From Lachnospiraceae bacterium (GTDB lineage Bacteria; Bacillota_A; Clostridia; Lachnospirales; Lachnospiraceae), in the NCBI GenBank assembly GCA_017614185.1, contig JAGACI010000032.1, positions 1-33,094 on the forward strand: DNA of 33,094 nt, in the 5' to 3' direction. A program made the position numbers and the translations under genes. Positions 16,701 to 24,130 of the stretch are shown one piece after another; within the stretch, counting starts at the first letter, position 1; each line of letters begins with the position of its first letter. The notes under the pieces were generated by a model that was not told where the DNA came from, searched no databases, and saw only the letters and a list, made by a program, of their open reading frames with translations.

Positions 16701-16886
16701 CTATTTTGCAAAAACATCCTTTCTATACGATTTTACTAAATTTTTCAGGTCTTGTCTACTTTCTTTTATAATAATTTTTCTACCTGTGGTTAACGTTACA
16801 ACCGTATCGGGAGTCTCTTCGACCAACTCCATCAAGTCAGGATTTATCAGTACTTTTTGACCGTTCATTTTTGTAACTTCAATCAT
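16701..16886 (-). CDS. flbD: FlbD/SwrD-family small flagellar protein
   Basis: A 61-residue protein of the FlbD (SwrD, YlzI) family, always found in Firmicutes flagellar operons next to flgE. In B. subtilis SwrD raises motor power and supports swarming; the mechanism is not settled, and the same role here is inferred. The sequence shows the family core MIEVTKMNGQKVLINPDLME followed by VEETPDTVVTLTTGRKIIIKE and a basic C-terminus. The start ATG 16886 is preceded by a G-rich site (GGGGGA). It is separated from flgE by 128 nt containing a perfect hairpin, one of the larger gaps in the operon. Confidence 0.92.
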   Translation of the reverse strand: MIEVTKMNGQKVLINPDLMELVEETPDTVVTLTTGRKIIIKESRQDLKNLVKSYRKDVFAK

Positions 16887-16959
16887 GGTTCCATCCCCCG
16901 AAAATGATTTGTCGGAATATTCAAAATTGTTCAGAGAAAAGTGTTATGTAAACAACGAT

Positions 16960-16982
16960 AAGGGTGTTCTCCGAACACCCTT
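16960..16982 (-). terminator. Perfect hairpin after flgE (attenuator or 3'-end stabiliser)
   Basis: A 10-bp perfect stem (AAGGGTGTTC paired with GAACACCCTT) closes a 3-nt loop about 32 nt downstream of the flgE stop. On the transcribed strand it is followed by TTATCGTTGTTT rather than a clean T-run, so it does not look like a full intrinsic terminator. It could be a partial terminator or a block to 3' exonucleases that keeps flgE message more abundant than the genes after it. The structure is seen directly; the function is inferred. Confidence 0.6.
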
Positions 16983-17014
16983 GCCGTCCTCTGTATTAAA
17001 TTATGATTTAATTA

Positions 17015-18739
17015 TTATCTCTTAAGGTTTGTAAGTTCCTCAAGTAATGTATCGGAAACAGTGATAATACGGCTGTTTGCCTGGAAACCACGCTGTGTTG
17101 TAATCATGTCTGTGAACTCTGCGGAGAGGTCTACGTTACTCATCTCGAGAACACCTGTTGAGAAGTATCCGCCGTTAGCGGTTACATCTACACCGATTCC
17201 ATCAAACTCACCGGAGTTGGTTGATGCTGAGTAAAGGTTGTCACCTTCCTTTGTAAGACCGGATGCATTAGCGAACTCTGCGGAAGCTATCTGTCCAAGA
17301 AGTCTTGTCATACCATTGTCGTATGCTGCGTAAATCATACCGTTGTTCTGGATGGAAACCTGAGTCATCTTACCAAGTCTTCTACCTGTTCCAAGGCCCT
17401 TGGTATCACCGTTCTTCGCACCGATAGTCGATGTACCTTTGTTGTCGTACATTGATACTGTTGAGAAATCAATGTCGATATCGGAGAAGTTGCCGCCAAG
17501 AGGAGCTTCACGAACAGCTCCGGTAGCATCTGCATTCAAACGTAATTTTACGGTTGAATTGGTGGGTGATCCGTTGATTCCGTAGAACTTACCGGTATTG
17601 GTATCAAACTGGATTAAAGCACCGTTTATCTTCCTGTAGTTAGCTGTGGTCTCGTAACCTGCTGCTCTTGCTGCACTTACAATGTTGTATGCTACAAGTT
17701 CATCTTTGTCAGCTGTGGATGCATTGTTATCATCATCATATAACATGTGAAGGTTATAGAAATCAGATTCACTTCCTTCATATCCAAATGCCTTTGCAAG
17801 AGCTTTATATGCCTTATCATATGCTTCTTTTTCTGCATCGGTTGCTGTAGTAGCCAACGTTTTAAGTGAACCGTCAGTCTCAAAGAGAACAGACAAATCA
17901 TAAACATTTGAATCAGTATCTGTGAGTTTCTTGGAGCCATCGATGCTGTAGCCGTTAGACAAAGCAAGCGTAACATCCTTCTCGAGGTTAGTGGAATCGC
18001 CAAGAATTCCATCAGGGATTTCAAGAACGTTACCTGCGGAGTCGATAATGGAATCAAGTTCCAATGCATATACACCGGCATTCTTTGTATTTGAAATTGT
18101 CATCTTGGCTGTGTAACTGTAGCCAAGGTTATCGTAGAAATTAAGGTTACGGATAAGACCTGATGAGCTTGTTACATCAGTATCGTTCTTGTCGATAATT
18201 CCTGAGAAATATGCTTTTGTTGTTGATTCAGGGGGATAGGTCATGTTTTCGGTGCTCATAATTCTAAGAGCGGAAACAGTGTCCTTCTTAATCTCCATTG
18301 TCTCGGGATCTACCTGCCAGCCCATTACGTTGTAACCGATACTTGTCATAGCAAGGTTACCGGCTGCGTCAACGTAGAAAGAACCGTCACGTGTAAAGAA
18401 GTTGGAATTTCCGTCTGAAACTATGAAAAAGTTGTCACCGGAAATCATGATGTCGAAAGGGTTACCTGTTGACTGTGCGGAACCCTGTCCGGATATATCT
18501 GTATTGATGGCACCTGATTTAACACCAAGACCGATCTGACGGGGGTTAATACCACCGGTACCGGTTGTGGCGTTGGGTCCTGATGCATTCTGTGTTGTCT
18601 GGGACATAAGTGCCGAGAAAGTAACTGAAGATGATTTGAATGCTGTTGTGTTAACGTTAGCAATGTTGTTACCGATAACGTCCATTTTGGTCTGGTGTGT
18701 CTTAAGACCTGATACACCAGAGAAGAGTGATCTCATCAT
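17015..18739 (-). CDS. flgE: Flagellar hook protein FlgE (long form)
   Basis: FlgE polymerises into the hook, the universal joint between basal body and filament. The N-terminus (MMRSLFSGVSGLKTHQTKMDVIGNNIANVNTTAFK is spread over residues 1-35) and the C-terminus (ending in VDLSAEFTDMITTQRGFQANS, about 536-556) form the rod/hook D0-D1 coiled-coil regions. SGDNFFIVSD (100-109) and FFTRDGSF (114-121) mark the D1 beta region. At 574 residues it is far longer than B. subtilis FlgE (264) or E. coli FlgE (402). The extra sequence lies in the surface D2/D3 part, including a predicted helical, acidic stretch at about 297-370. No cysteine is present, so spirochete-type Cys-Lys hook cross-links are not expected. 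AGGAGG precedes the ATG by 10 nt. Confidence 0.97.
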   Translation of the reverse strand: MMRSLFSGVSGLKTHQTKMDVIGNNIANVNTTAFKSSSVTFSALMSQTTQNASGPNATTGTGGINPRQIGLGVKSGAINTDISGQGSAQSTGNPFDIMISGDNFFIVSDGNSNFFTRDGSFYVDAAGNLAMTSIGYNVMGWQVDPETMEIKKDTVSALRIMSTENMTYPPESTTKAYFSGIIDKNDTDVTSSSGLIRNLNFYDNLGYSYTAKMTISNTKNAGVYALELDSIIDSAGNVLEIPDGILGDSTNLEKDVTLALSNGYSIDGSKKLTDTDSNVYDLSVLFETDGSLKTLATTATDAEKEAYDKAYKALAKAFGYEGSESDFYNLHMLYDDDNNASTADKDELVAYNIVSAARAAGYETTANYRKINGALIQFDTNTGKFYGINGSPTNSTVKLRLNADATGAVREAPLGGNFSDIDIDFSTVSMYDNKGTSTIGAKNGDTKGLGTGRRLGKMTQVSIQNNGMIYAAYDNGMTRLLGQIASAEFANASGLTKEGDNLYSASTNSGEFDGIGVDVTANGGYFSTGVLEMSNVDLSAEFTDMITTQRGFQANSRIITVSDTLLEELTNLKR

Positions 18740-18773
18740 AAGCTAATTGCCTCCTGTAATGGAGAGCCGCTTT

Positions 18774-18801
18774 TTCATTCCGTCTGTCGGTCAGGAATGA
18801 A
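18774..18801 (-). other. Hairpin in the flgE leader
   Basis: An 8-bp perfect stem (TTCATTCC paired with GGAATGAA) with a 12-nt loop lies between the gene upstream and flgE, about 35 nt before the flgE start codon. No T-run follows, so it is not a terminator. Together with the unused Shine-Dalgarno sequence just before it, it may be an RNA processing or stability element for the hook message. The pairing is visible; the role is inferred. Confidence 0.5.
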
Positions 18802-18804
18802 TAA

Positions 18805-18811
18805 CCTCCTT
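18805..18811 (-). promoter_or_regulatory. Orphan Shine-Dalgarno sequence (AAGGAGG)
   Basis: A perfect AAGGAGG lies in the 86-nt gap before flgE, but no ATG, GTG or TTG opens a reading frame at the right distance after it; flgE uses its own AGGAGG 10 nt before its start. Unused strong Shine-Dalgarno sequences near processed 5' ends are known in Bacillus as ribosome-bound mRNA stabilisers (the cryIIIA STAB-SD type). That function here is an inference. Confidence 0.45.
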
Positions 18812-18825
18812 GTAAGGTCCGGTTA

Positions 18826-19227
18826 TTATGCTATTACGGCTCCGTCAATATTTGTGAATACGTTCTCGTTTGTTTCTGTTTGATCCATCGCTGTTATAAC
18901 TGTGTTGTTTGGAACATTTACGATAAATGCCAGCTTATCAACGATGACCAGTGAGTCTTTGATTCCTTTTTCGCCTGCTCTTGCAGCACCGTCGCTTAAA
19001 CGCTCCATCTGGTCGGTAGAAAGTTTAATGTTTCTATCTTCCAATCTGTTTGTTGCGTGTTTCGAAAACTTTAAAGCGGTGTTGGTTTCACCGGCCTGTA
19101 TTTTCGATTTGAACACATCGAGGAAAGGTGTTTCTCCTGTGTTCTGAACCGTCGGTGATTTCGGTTTGTTTAAGTACTGGTCCTGTAAGGCTTCAATGGA
19201 AAGGAATCCTGTCTTCTGTAATGACAT
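18826..19227 (-). CDS. Flagellar operon protein of the TIGR02530 type
   Basis: A 133-residue protein that I match to the small 'flagellar operon protein' family (TIGR02530) found between flgD and flgE in many Clostridia and Bacilli. The core is TALKFSKHATNRLEDRNIKL followed by a block with ERLSDGAARAGEKGIKDSLVI and KLAFIVNVPNNTVITAMDQ. The C-terminal half thus looks like a small alpha/beta domain; the N-terminal 45 residues are polar and probably disordered. No signal peptide or membrane segment is seen. Its biochemical role is not known to me; position suggests a part in hook assembly. The start ATG 19227 has a GGGAGGA ribosome binding site. Confidence 0.85.
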   Translation of the reverse strand: MSLQKTGFLSIEALQDQYLNKPKSPTVQNTGETPFLDVFKSKIQAGETNTALKFSKHATNRLEDRNIKLSTDQMERLSDGAARAGEKGIKDSLVIVDKLAFIVNVPNNTVITAMDQTETNENVFTNIDGAVIA

Positions 19228-19269
19228 TTGACTTCCTCCCTTCTGTTCCTTCAGTGATTACAGTTCCTT

Positions 19270-19980
19270 CTAGATTGATTCGGGATCTGAATTGGTTGAC
19301 TCTTCTTCTGTCTCTTGTGCCTTCTCCCAAGCTTCTATAGCTTCTTTAACTTTAGCAGCCTGAGCTTTGTATTCTTCAAGAGATTTAACTACGTCGCTTG
19401 CCACGAAAGTTTTTTCGTAGTCAGACATTCCGTTATATATTTCGTCAAGTTCTGCGATTTCATTAAGCTCTTTTTCAGAAACTGCTCCGACAACAGGAAG
19501 TTTTGCGATTCTTGCTACGAAACTTGATGCCTTGTCGTATGCGTTCATGTACTGTTTGTCGATGATTGTTGCAACATCACTTACTGAGTAAAGGTTCTCA
19601 TCGATGGAAACATATGCTTTGCCGTTTTCGTATGTCACGTAATCTACCTGACCCTGAACGGTCTTCTTGCTTCCGTCTGAACCGGTGGTGTTTATGATAA
19701 CTTCTTCGCCAACCAGTGATGAAGCTCTTGAAAGCTCCATTGTTGAAGCCATGTTCTGAATCTCTTCTACCTGTGTGAAGGTTGCGTACTGTGAAATGTA
19801 CTCTGTGTTGGAAGTAGGCTCCAGGGGATCCTGGTACTTCATCTGAGCTACAAGGAGCTGAAGAAATGTATCCTTGTTCATATCAGATGTTGATGATTTG
19901 GATACCTGTGATTCAATTGATGATTGGGATGCTGACTGAACGATCTTGCCGTCATCTCCGATGTATGCTACTGAACTCAT
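19270..19980 (-). CDS. flgD: Hook cap/scaffold protein FlgD with a helical C-terminal extension
   Basis: FlgD caps the growing hook and is needed for FlgE polymerisation. The family core is clear: MNKDTFLQLLVAQMKYQDPL at 34-53, then TEYISQYATFTQVEEIQNM and LVGEEVIINTTG, ending near 140. At 236 residues it has an unusual extra part from about 142. Residues about 152-216 form an acidic, probably three-helix module containing LPVVGAVSEKELNEI, then IYNGMSDYEKTFV and VVKSLEEYKAQ. This pattern resembles helical repeats common in Gram-positive surface and cell-wall proteins rather than the FlgD beta domains of proteobacteria. A charged tail (217-236) follows. It lies between fliK and the TIGR02530-type gene. 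Confidence 0.95.
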   Translation of the reverse strand: MSSVAYIGDDGKIVQSASQSSIESQVSKSSTSDMNKDTFLQLLVAQMKYQDPLEPTSNTEYISQYATFTQVEEIQNMASTMELSRASSLVGEEVIINTTGSDGSKKTVQGQVDYVTYENGKAYVSIDENLYSVSDVATIIDKQYMNAYDKASSFVARIAKLPVVGAVSEKELNEIAELDEIYNGMSDYEKTFVASDVVKSLEEYKAQAAKVKEAIEAWEKAQETEEESTNSDPESI

Positions 19981-19998
19981 CTTTTCTCCTTTCGTTTC

Positions 19999-21357
19999 CT
20001 ACGCCATGTAATCTACGGTGCTTCCGTTTGCCTCCATCATTGATACTGAAATTGCTTCTTCTTCAGTTAACTCTTCGGACATCTCTTCGAGTGCGTTTAA
20101 GTTAATTCTTCTTGCTCTTCTGTTTGTTCTCTCTTCGTCCTGGTTGTTACGCTCTCTTGAGTTTTCATACTCTTGTGCAAAAGCGTTTGTCTGAACCTGA
20201 ACTTCGATGTTGTCTACCTTAACTCCTTTTGCTTCGAAGGTTTCCTTAAGCTCTATCATCTGAGCTTCGAGGATTGCTTTAACCTGCTCGTTCTGTGTTG
20301 TGAACTGAGCTGTTACGGTTCCTTCTTTGGATGAAAGGTGAACATTTACGGTTCCTAAACTTTCAGGATTGAGAAGCATCTCTATATCTGATGTTTCGGG
20401 CTTAACTGATACGTGGATGGATTCGATTACCTGGTTCATAACCTGTCTTACCTCGGTGTATGTAATTCTCTCACCGGTGGCTTCGTTTACGGTTTCGGTA
20501 ACCTTGTTTGCAATGTTCTCTAAAAGAATATTGCCTTTATCCTCACCATGTCCCTGTTCTGAACTCTTTTTCTCGGAAGACCTTGTTGTAGGAGCCTTGG
20601 GGGCTTCATAGGTTTCCTTTGTGACCTCTGCTTTACTTTCGTTTCGGTCTTCTTTTTTAACCTCTGATTTTTCGTCCTTTTTTACTTCAAAGGTTACTTT
20701 GATGGGGTTATCTTCTTCCTTGGCGGTTTCCTCAATCACTTCTGCAAAAGCAGGTGTGTTTGTCTCGACTGCTGTTTCGATAACTTCATCTTTTGAAATG
20801 TTGTTGGCAGCTGCCAGATTCTCGATTGCCTCGTTAATCTCAACGTTTAAATCATTTACGAAGTTGTTAAGGTTCTCATCGGTTACCAAAGCCATGGGCT
20901 CTGTCTCGCCTGCTACTTCCAAAACAACCTGTGTGAGATTCTCGGGAATAAGAATATCTGTGATAGCAAGTCCCATCTTCTCGATGGTTTCGATTATCTC
21001 CTCGGGGTCCATATCGAACTCTTCGGCAATCTTTGCGATAGCGTCGGTTACTACCTCCTCTACCTCGCTTGCTATGCTTTCTTTCACTTCTTCATCCAAG
21101 GGCTTAACTTCGTTTGCCTCCTTGGGTTCCTCAGGATTTTTGATTTCCTTGGGTCCCTTGCGGTTCTGAAGGCTTTCTCCCTTATTGTCTTTTTCGGGAG
21201 CTTTAACTGCTTCGGCATTTGCCTTAGCGTTATCCTGTGTCTGCCCCTTGAATACGTCTGTGAAGCTGCCGTCTCCGGTTGCAACGCCTGCATCCGGTAC
21301 TTGTGGAGCAAAATCCATTACCATGGGTCTTGTCCCATTTACAGGTGTGTAAGTCAT
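19999..21357 (-). CDS. fliK: Hook-length control protein FliK
   Basis: FliK is a secreted ruler that measures hook length and then triggers the FlhB specificity switch. The start is set at ATG 21357 (MTYTPVNGTRP) because AGAGGAG is 7 nt upstream; further in-frame ATGs at 21363 and 21384 sit on or before that site. Of 452 residues, the first about 300 are low-complexity and rich in Glu, Lys, Ala and Asn, as expected for the extended ruler. The C-terminal substrate-switch domain (about 305-400) shows IEMLLNPESLGTVNVHLSSK then VTAQFTTQNEQVKAILEAQ and LKETFEAKGVKVDNIEVQV. The extreme C-terminus is Arg/Glu-rich. It lies upstream of flgD, as in B. subtilis. Confidence 0.94.
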   Translation of the reverse strand: MTYTPVNGTRPMVMDFAPQVPDAGVATGDGSFTDVFKGQTQDNAKANAEAVKAPEKDNKGESLQNRKGPKEIKNPEEPKEANEVKPLDEEVKESIASEVEEVVTDAIAKIAEEFDMDPEEIIETIEKMGLAITDILIPENLTQVVLEVAGETEPMALVTDENLNNFVNDLNVEINEAIENLAAANNISKDEVIETAVETNTPAFAEVIEETAKEEDNPIKVTFEVKKDEKSEVKKEDRNESKAEVTKETYEAPKAPTTRSSEKKSSEQGHGEDKGNILLENIANKVTETVNEATGERITYTEVRQVMNQVIESIHVSVKPETSDIEMLLNPESLGTVNVHLSSKEGTVTAQFTTQNEQVKAILEAQMIELKETFEAKGVKVDNIEVQVQTNAFAQEYENSRERNNQDEERTNRRARRINLNALEEMSEELTEEEAISVSMMEANGSTVDYMA

Positions 21358-21403
21358 TCGCATTCTCCTCTCTTCAGTTTTCAAGGTACGGGTTACAAAG
21401 CAT

Positions 21404-21430
21404 ATATCGGTTCATAACCCGAATGACTTA
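21404..21430 (-). promoter_or_regulatory. Candidate sigma-D (sigma-28) promoter upstream of fliK
   Basis: On the minus strand TAAG (21430-21427) is followed after 15 nt by ACCGATAT (21411-21404). The B. subtilis sigma-D pattern is TAAA, about 15 nt, GCCGATAT, so this matches 3 of 4 and 7 of 8 positions. It starts at the stop codon of the preceding gene and lies 47 nt before the fliK start. The -10 element is enclosed by a dyad (CGGGTTA at 21389-21395 and TAACCCG at 21415-21421). A chance match in a 70-nt gap cannot be excluded. Confidence 0.35.
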
Positions 21431-22306
21431 ACCCTCAGGATCCATAATTTTTGTTATTTTAGCTGCAACTTCTTTATCCATTACGCCGAGGATTTTGCCT
21501 CTGTCATCGGCATTCATAAGTCCCAGTATTTTGGCCACAAGTTCAAGGTTGTTGGTCATCTTTTCAAAGATTCCGGCAGCCTCCTTGGGCTTCATCTCGG
21601 AGTATGCTTTTGCATAATCTTCAAGTTCAGCATCTACTTCCTGTTTAAGTATTACCTGTTTATATAAAGTCTCTGCCATCGTAGGGTCGATTGACTCATA
21701 GTATTTGACATACTCTTCAGGTCCGGGACCCTTCTCGGAATAGACTACTTCTTCATAAAACTCGTTCTTGATACGCTGGAACTCAACCTGCATATCCTCA
21801 AACTCCTGAAGTCTTAATACCTCAGCCTTTAACTCAGCTATCTCGGCAGCCTGTAATTCTTCTGTAGATCTTGAATCTTCAAGCTGTGACTCAAGGTTCT
21901 TACTGTACTCGACGGCATCTCGAAGTGATGTGTATCCCTCGTAGCTTCCCTCGTTCGTTGTCTCCATTACAGAATCGGAAGGAAGGATTCTGTTGATTAC
22001 GGGCACATCCTGAAGGATGGGTGCAAGGATTCCGGAACCGAATCCGCCGACATCAAGCTTTACGAGAAGGCAAAGGATTGCAAGCCAGATCGCAACGATT
22101 ACAATCGTAACAAGGAACACGGATACACTTCCGCCTTCCTCATCCTCTTCGTCAAGTCTTGCCTGTCTCTTGGCAATTTCCTTGGCTCGCTTCTTGGCTT
22201 CCTTTTTCTGTTTGGCCTGCTCTGCCTTTAGCGCTTTCTTGTCATCGGCTATCGACTTTTTCTCGGCCTTTATTTCTTCTTCGTTCATGAATTCTTGTTC
22301 TGCCAT
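21428..22306 (-). CDS. Membrane-anchored MotE/YlxF-like protein with MgtE N-domain
   Basis: This 292-residue protein occupies the position of ylxF in the B. subtilis operon, between fliJ and fliK. It has a highly charged Lys/Glu/Ala-rich cytoplasmic N-terminus (1-57) and one transmembrane segment at about 60-82 (VFLVTIVIVAIWLAILCLLV). A coiled coil follows at about 130-195. The C-terminal domain (about 222-290) resembles the MgtE intracellular N-domain, with YAKAYSEMKPKEAAGIFEKM and MNADDRGKILGVMDKEVAAKI. Proteins of this build (MotE in alphaproteobacteria) act as chaperones or partners of stator and basal-body components outside the membrane. Its role here is inferred from that and from location; it is not a magnesium channel, since the MgtE pore is absent. 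Confidence 0.85.
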   Translation of the reverse strand: MAEQEFMNEEEIKAEKKSIADDKKALKAEQAKQKKEAKKRAKEIAKRQARLDEEDEEGGSVSVFLVTIVIVAIWLAILCLLVKLDVGGFGSGILAPILQDVPVINRILPSDSVMETTNEGSYEGYTSLRDAVEYSKNLESQLEDSRSTEELQAAEIAELKAEVLRLQEFEDMQVEFQRIKNEFYEEVVYSEKGPGPEEYVKYYESIDPTMAETLYKQVILKQEVDAELEDYAKAYSEMKPKEAAGIFEKMTNNLELVAKILGLMNADDRGKILGVMDKEVAAKITKIMDPEG

Positions 22307-22308
22307 AG

Positions 22309-22752
22309 TTAATCACCCTGTGAATACATGTAGCTCGTAAGCTGGTCTATTTCCTTCATCTCTGCTTTGTTTTCTTCTTTCATAAACTGCTCAAAAGCCT
22401 TCTGTCTCAAAGTCTCCTGAGCTTTCCTCTCAACCATGCACTCCCGAAGCTTATCCGTTGCTCTATCAACTTCCTTCCGGGCCATGTCAACTCTCACCAT
22501 CTGGCTTTCGATAAAATCGTCCATGACCTTTATGGCCTGCTGGTTGTCCTTTATATCCCTGACATTAAGCTCTCCCTCAAGAGCATGTCTGGTACTCCTT
22601 ATATATTCGATTTTTCTGGCTTTTAATTCGCTAAGTTTACCCTCTTCCGTGTTAAGAGCCTGCTGAGCAAGGCCCAGTTCCTGCTTGGCCTGGGTCTCAA
22701 GCTTAACTTTCAAGTTGAGTATGCTCTGCATTCTGTAGCGAAAACGTGCCAT
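22309..22752 (-). CDS. fliJ: Flagellar export chaperone/ATPase stalk protein FliJ
   Basis: FliJ is the small coiled-coil protein that inserts into the FliI ATPase ring, like the gamma stalk of F-ATPase, and also escorts export chaperones. The 147-residue sequence is almost entirely alpha-helical and charged, starting with the family-typical MARFRYRMQSILNLKVKLE and continuing with heptad-like Leu/Ala spacing. Sequence conservation in this family is low, so position right after fliI and before the ylxF-like gene carries weight. The ATG lies 4 nt after the fliI stop. Confidence 0.93.
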   Translation of the reverse strand: MARFRYRMQSILNLKVKLETQAKQELGLAQQALNTEEGKLSELKARKIEYIRSTRHALEGELNVRDIKDNQQAIKVMDDFIESQMVRVDMARKEVDRATDKLRECMVERKAQETLRQKAFEQFMKEENKAEMKEIDQLTSYMYSQGD

Positions 22753-22756
22753 CTAC

Positions 22757-24112
22757 TTACTCTTTCTCCTCAGGCGCCTCGGAGTTGTCAACTGAATCAT
22801 CAAGGAGATTGATTAACATCTGCCTTGTATCCTCAAAGAGGAACTTCTCATCGGTCTCCTGCATAAGGAATTCATTTATAGCATCAATCTTGCTTATTGC
22901 GAAATCAATCGAGGGATTGGACCCGGGCTTATAGGCTCCGATATTTATAAGGTCCTCGGCCTCATTGTATGTTGCAAGAGCATTCTTAAGCTTACCTGCC
23001 GCCTTCTTGTGCTCTCTGTCGGCAATCTGTGACATACATCTTGAGATACTCTGCAATACATCTATCGCAGGATAATGGTTCTTATGGGCAAGACGTCTGT
23101 CAAGCATTATGTGTCCGTCAAGGATACTTCTTGCGGTATCGGTGATAGGCTCATTAAAGTCGTCACCGTCAACAAGGACAGTGTAAAGGCCTGTAATCGA
23201 ACCTTTCTCGATACAGCCGGCTCTTTCAAGGAGCTTTGGCATCTCGGCGTAAACGCTTGGCGGATATCCTCTTGTTACGGGAGGTTCGCCCGAAGCTAAG
23301 CCTATCTCTCTTTGAGCCATGGAGAAACGTGTTAAGGAGTCCATCATAAGAAGGACATCCTTGCCTTTGTCTCTGAAATACTCTGCAATAGCCGTTGCGG
23401 TCTGTGCCGCTTTATGTCTTTCAAGAGCGGGACGGTCTGAGGTGGCAACAACTACAACGCTTCTTGCCATACCTTCTTCACCAAGGTCCCTCTCTATAAA
23501 CTCTCTTACCTCTCTGCCTCGCTCTCCGATAAGTGCGATGACATTGATATCTGCCTGGGTATTTCTCGCAAACATACCCATAAGTGTGGATTTGCCTACA
23601 CCTGAACCTGCGAATATACCGATTCTCTGACCCTTACCGATTGTGATAAGACCATCAACAGCCTTAACGCCAAGAGGCAAAACCTCATCGATAATCTTTC
23701 TCTTCATTGGATCCGGCGGGAGGTTTTCTACGCTGTAGGCTGTACCCGTTTCAAAATATCCACCCTCTAAAGGTTCTCCAAGTCCGTTAAGAACCATTCC
23801 AAGCATTTCATCGCTTGCAAGGACCTGTAAAACATCTCCGGTATTGACTACGATACTTCCCGCTCCGACGCCTTCTGTTACGTCGAAGGGCATAAGAAGC
23901 GTCTTTCTGTCTCTGAATCCTACCACTTCAGCACGAATAGGCTTAGCCCCTTCATCCTCCGGATAAATTTCACAGATGTCACCCATCTTTGAATCGGGGC
24001 CGGCGGACTCAATGGTTAAGCCGATAACGTTGACCACTTTGCCTTTCTTTACAAAAAAGTTCTGGGTCAGCAGGTTCTTATACTTTTGAATGCGAATATC
24101 GGGTGCGTTCAA
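22757..24112 (-). CDS. fliI: Flagellar export ATPase FliI
   Basis: FliI is the F1-beta-like ATPase that unfolds and feeds substrates to the export gate. The 451-residue protein has an N-terminal beta domain (about 1-95) and the catalytic core with Walker A GSGVGKST (169-176), the ALIGERGREVREFIE block (193-207), Walker B VLLMMDSLTRFSMAQREIG and the later RGYPPSVYAEMPKLLERAG segment. A helical C-terminal domain ends in a Glu-rich tail. The start is TTG at 24112 with a GGGGAGAG ribosome binding site; no nearby in-frame ATG fits, and the reading matches the length of B. subtilis FliI (440). It follows fliH by 18 nt. Confidence 0.97.
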   Translation of the reverse strand: MNAPDIRIQKYKNLLTQNFFVKKGKVVNVIGLTIESAGPDSKMGDICEIYPEDEGAKPIRAEVVGFRDRKTLLMPFDVTEGVGAGSIVVNTGDVLQVLASDEMLGMVLNGLGEPLEGGYFETGTAYSVENLPPDPMKRKIIDEVLPLGVKAVDGLITIGKGQRIGIFAGSGVGKSTLMGMFARNTQADINVIALIGERGREVREFIERDLGEEGMARSVVVVATSDRPALERHKAAQTATAIAEYFRDKGKDVLLMMDSLTRFSMAQREIGLASGEPPVTRGYPPSVYAEMPKLLERAGCIEKGSITGLYTVLVDGDDFNEPITDTARSILDGHIMLDRRLAHKNHYPAIDVLQSISRCMSQIADREHKKAAGKLKNALATYNEAEDLINIGAYKPGSNPSIDFAISKIDAINEFLMQETDEKFLFEDTRQMLINLLDDSVDNSEAPEEKE

Positions 24113-24130
24113 ATCTTCTCTCCCCGAAGC

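Noticed and set aside
21358..21384. Longer starts for fliK (ATG 21384 or 21363)
   Set aside because: The AGAGGAG site lies between these codons and ATG 21357, so only the latter has correct spacing.
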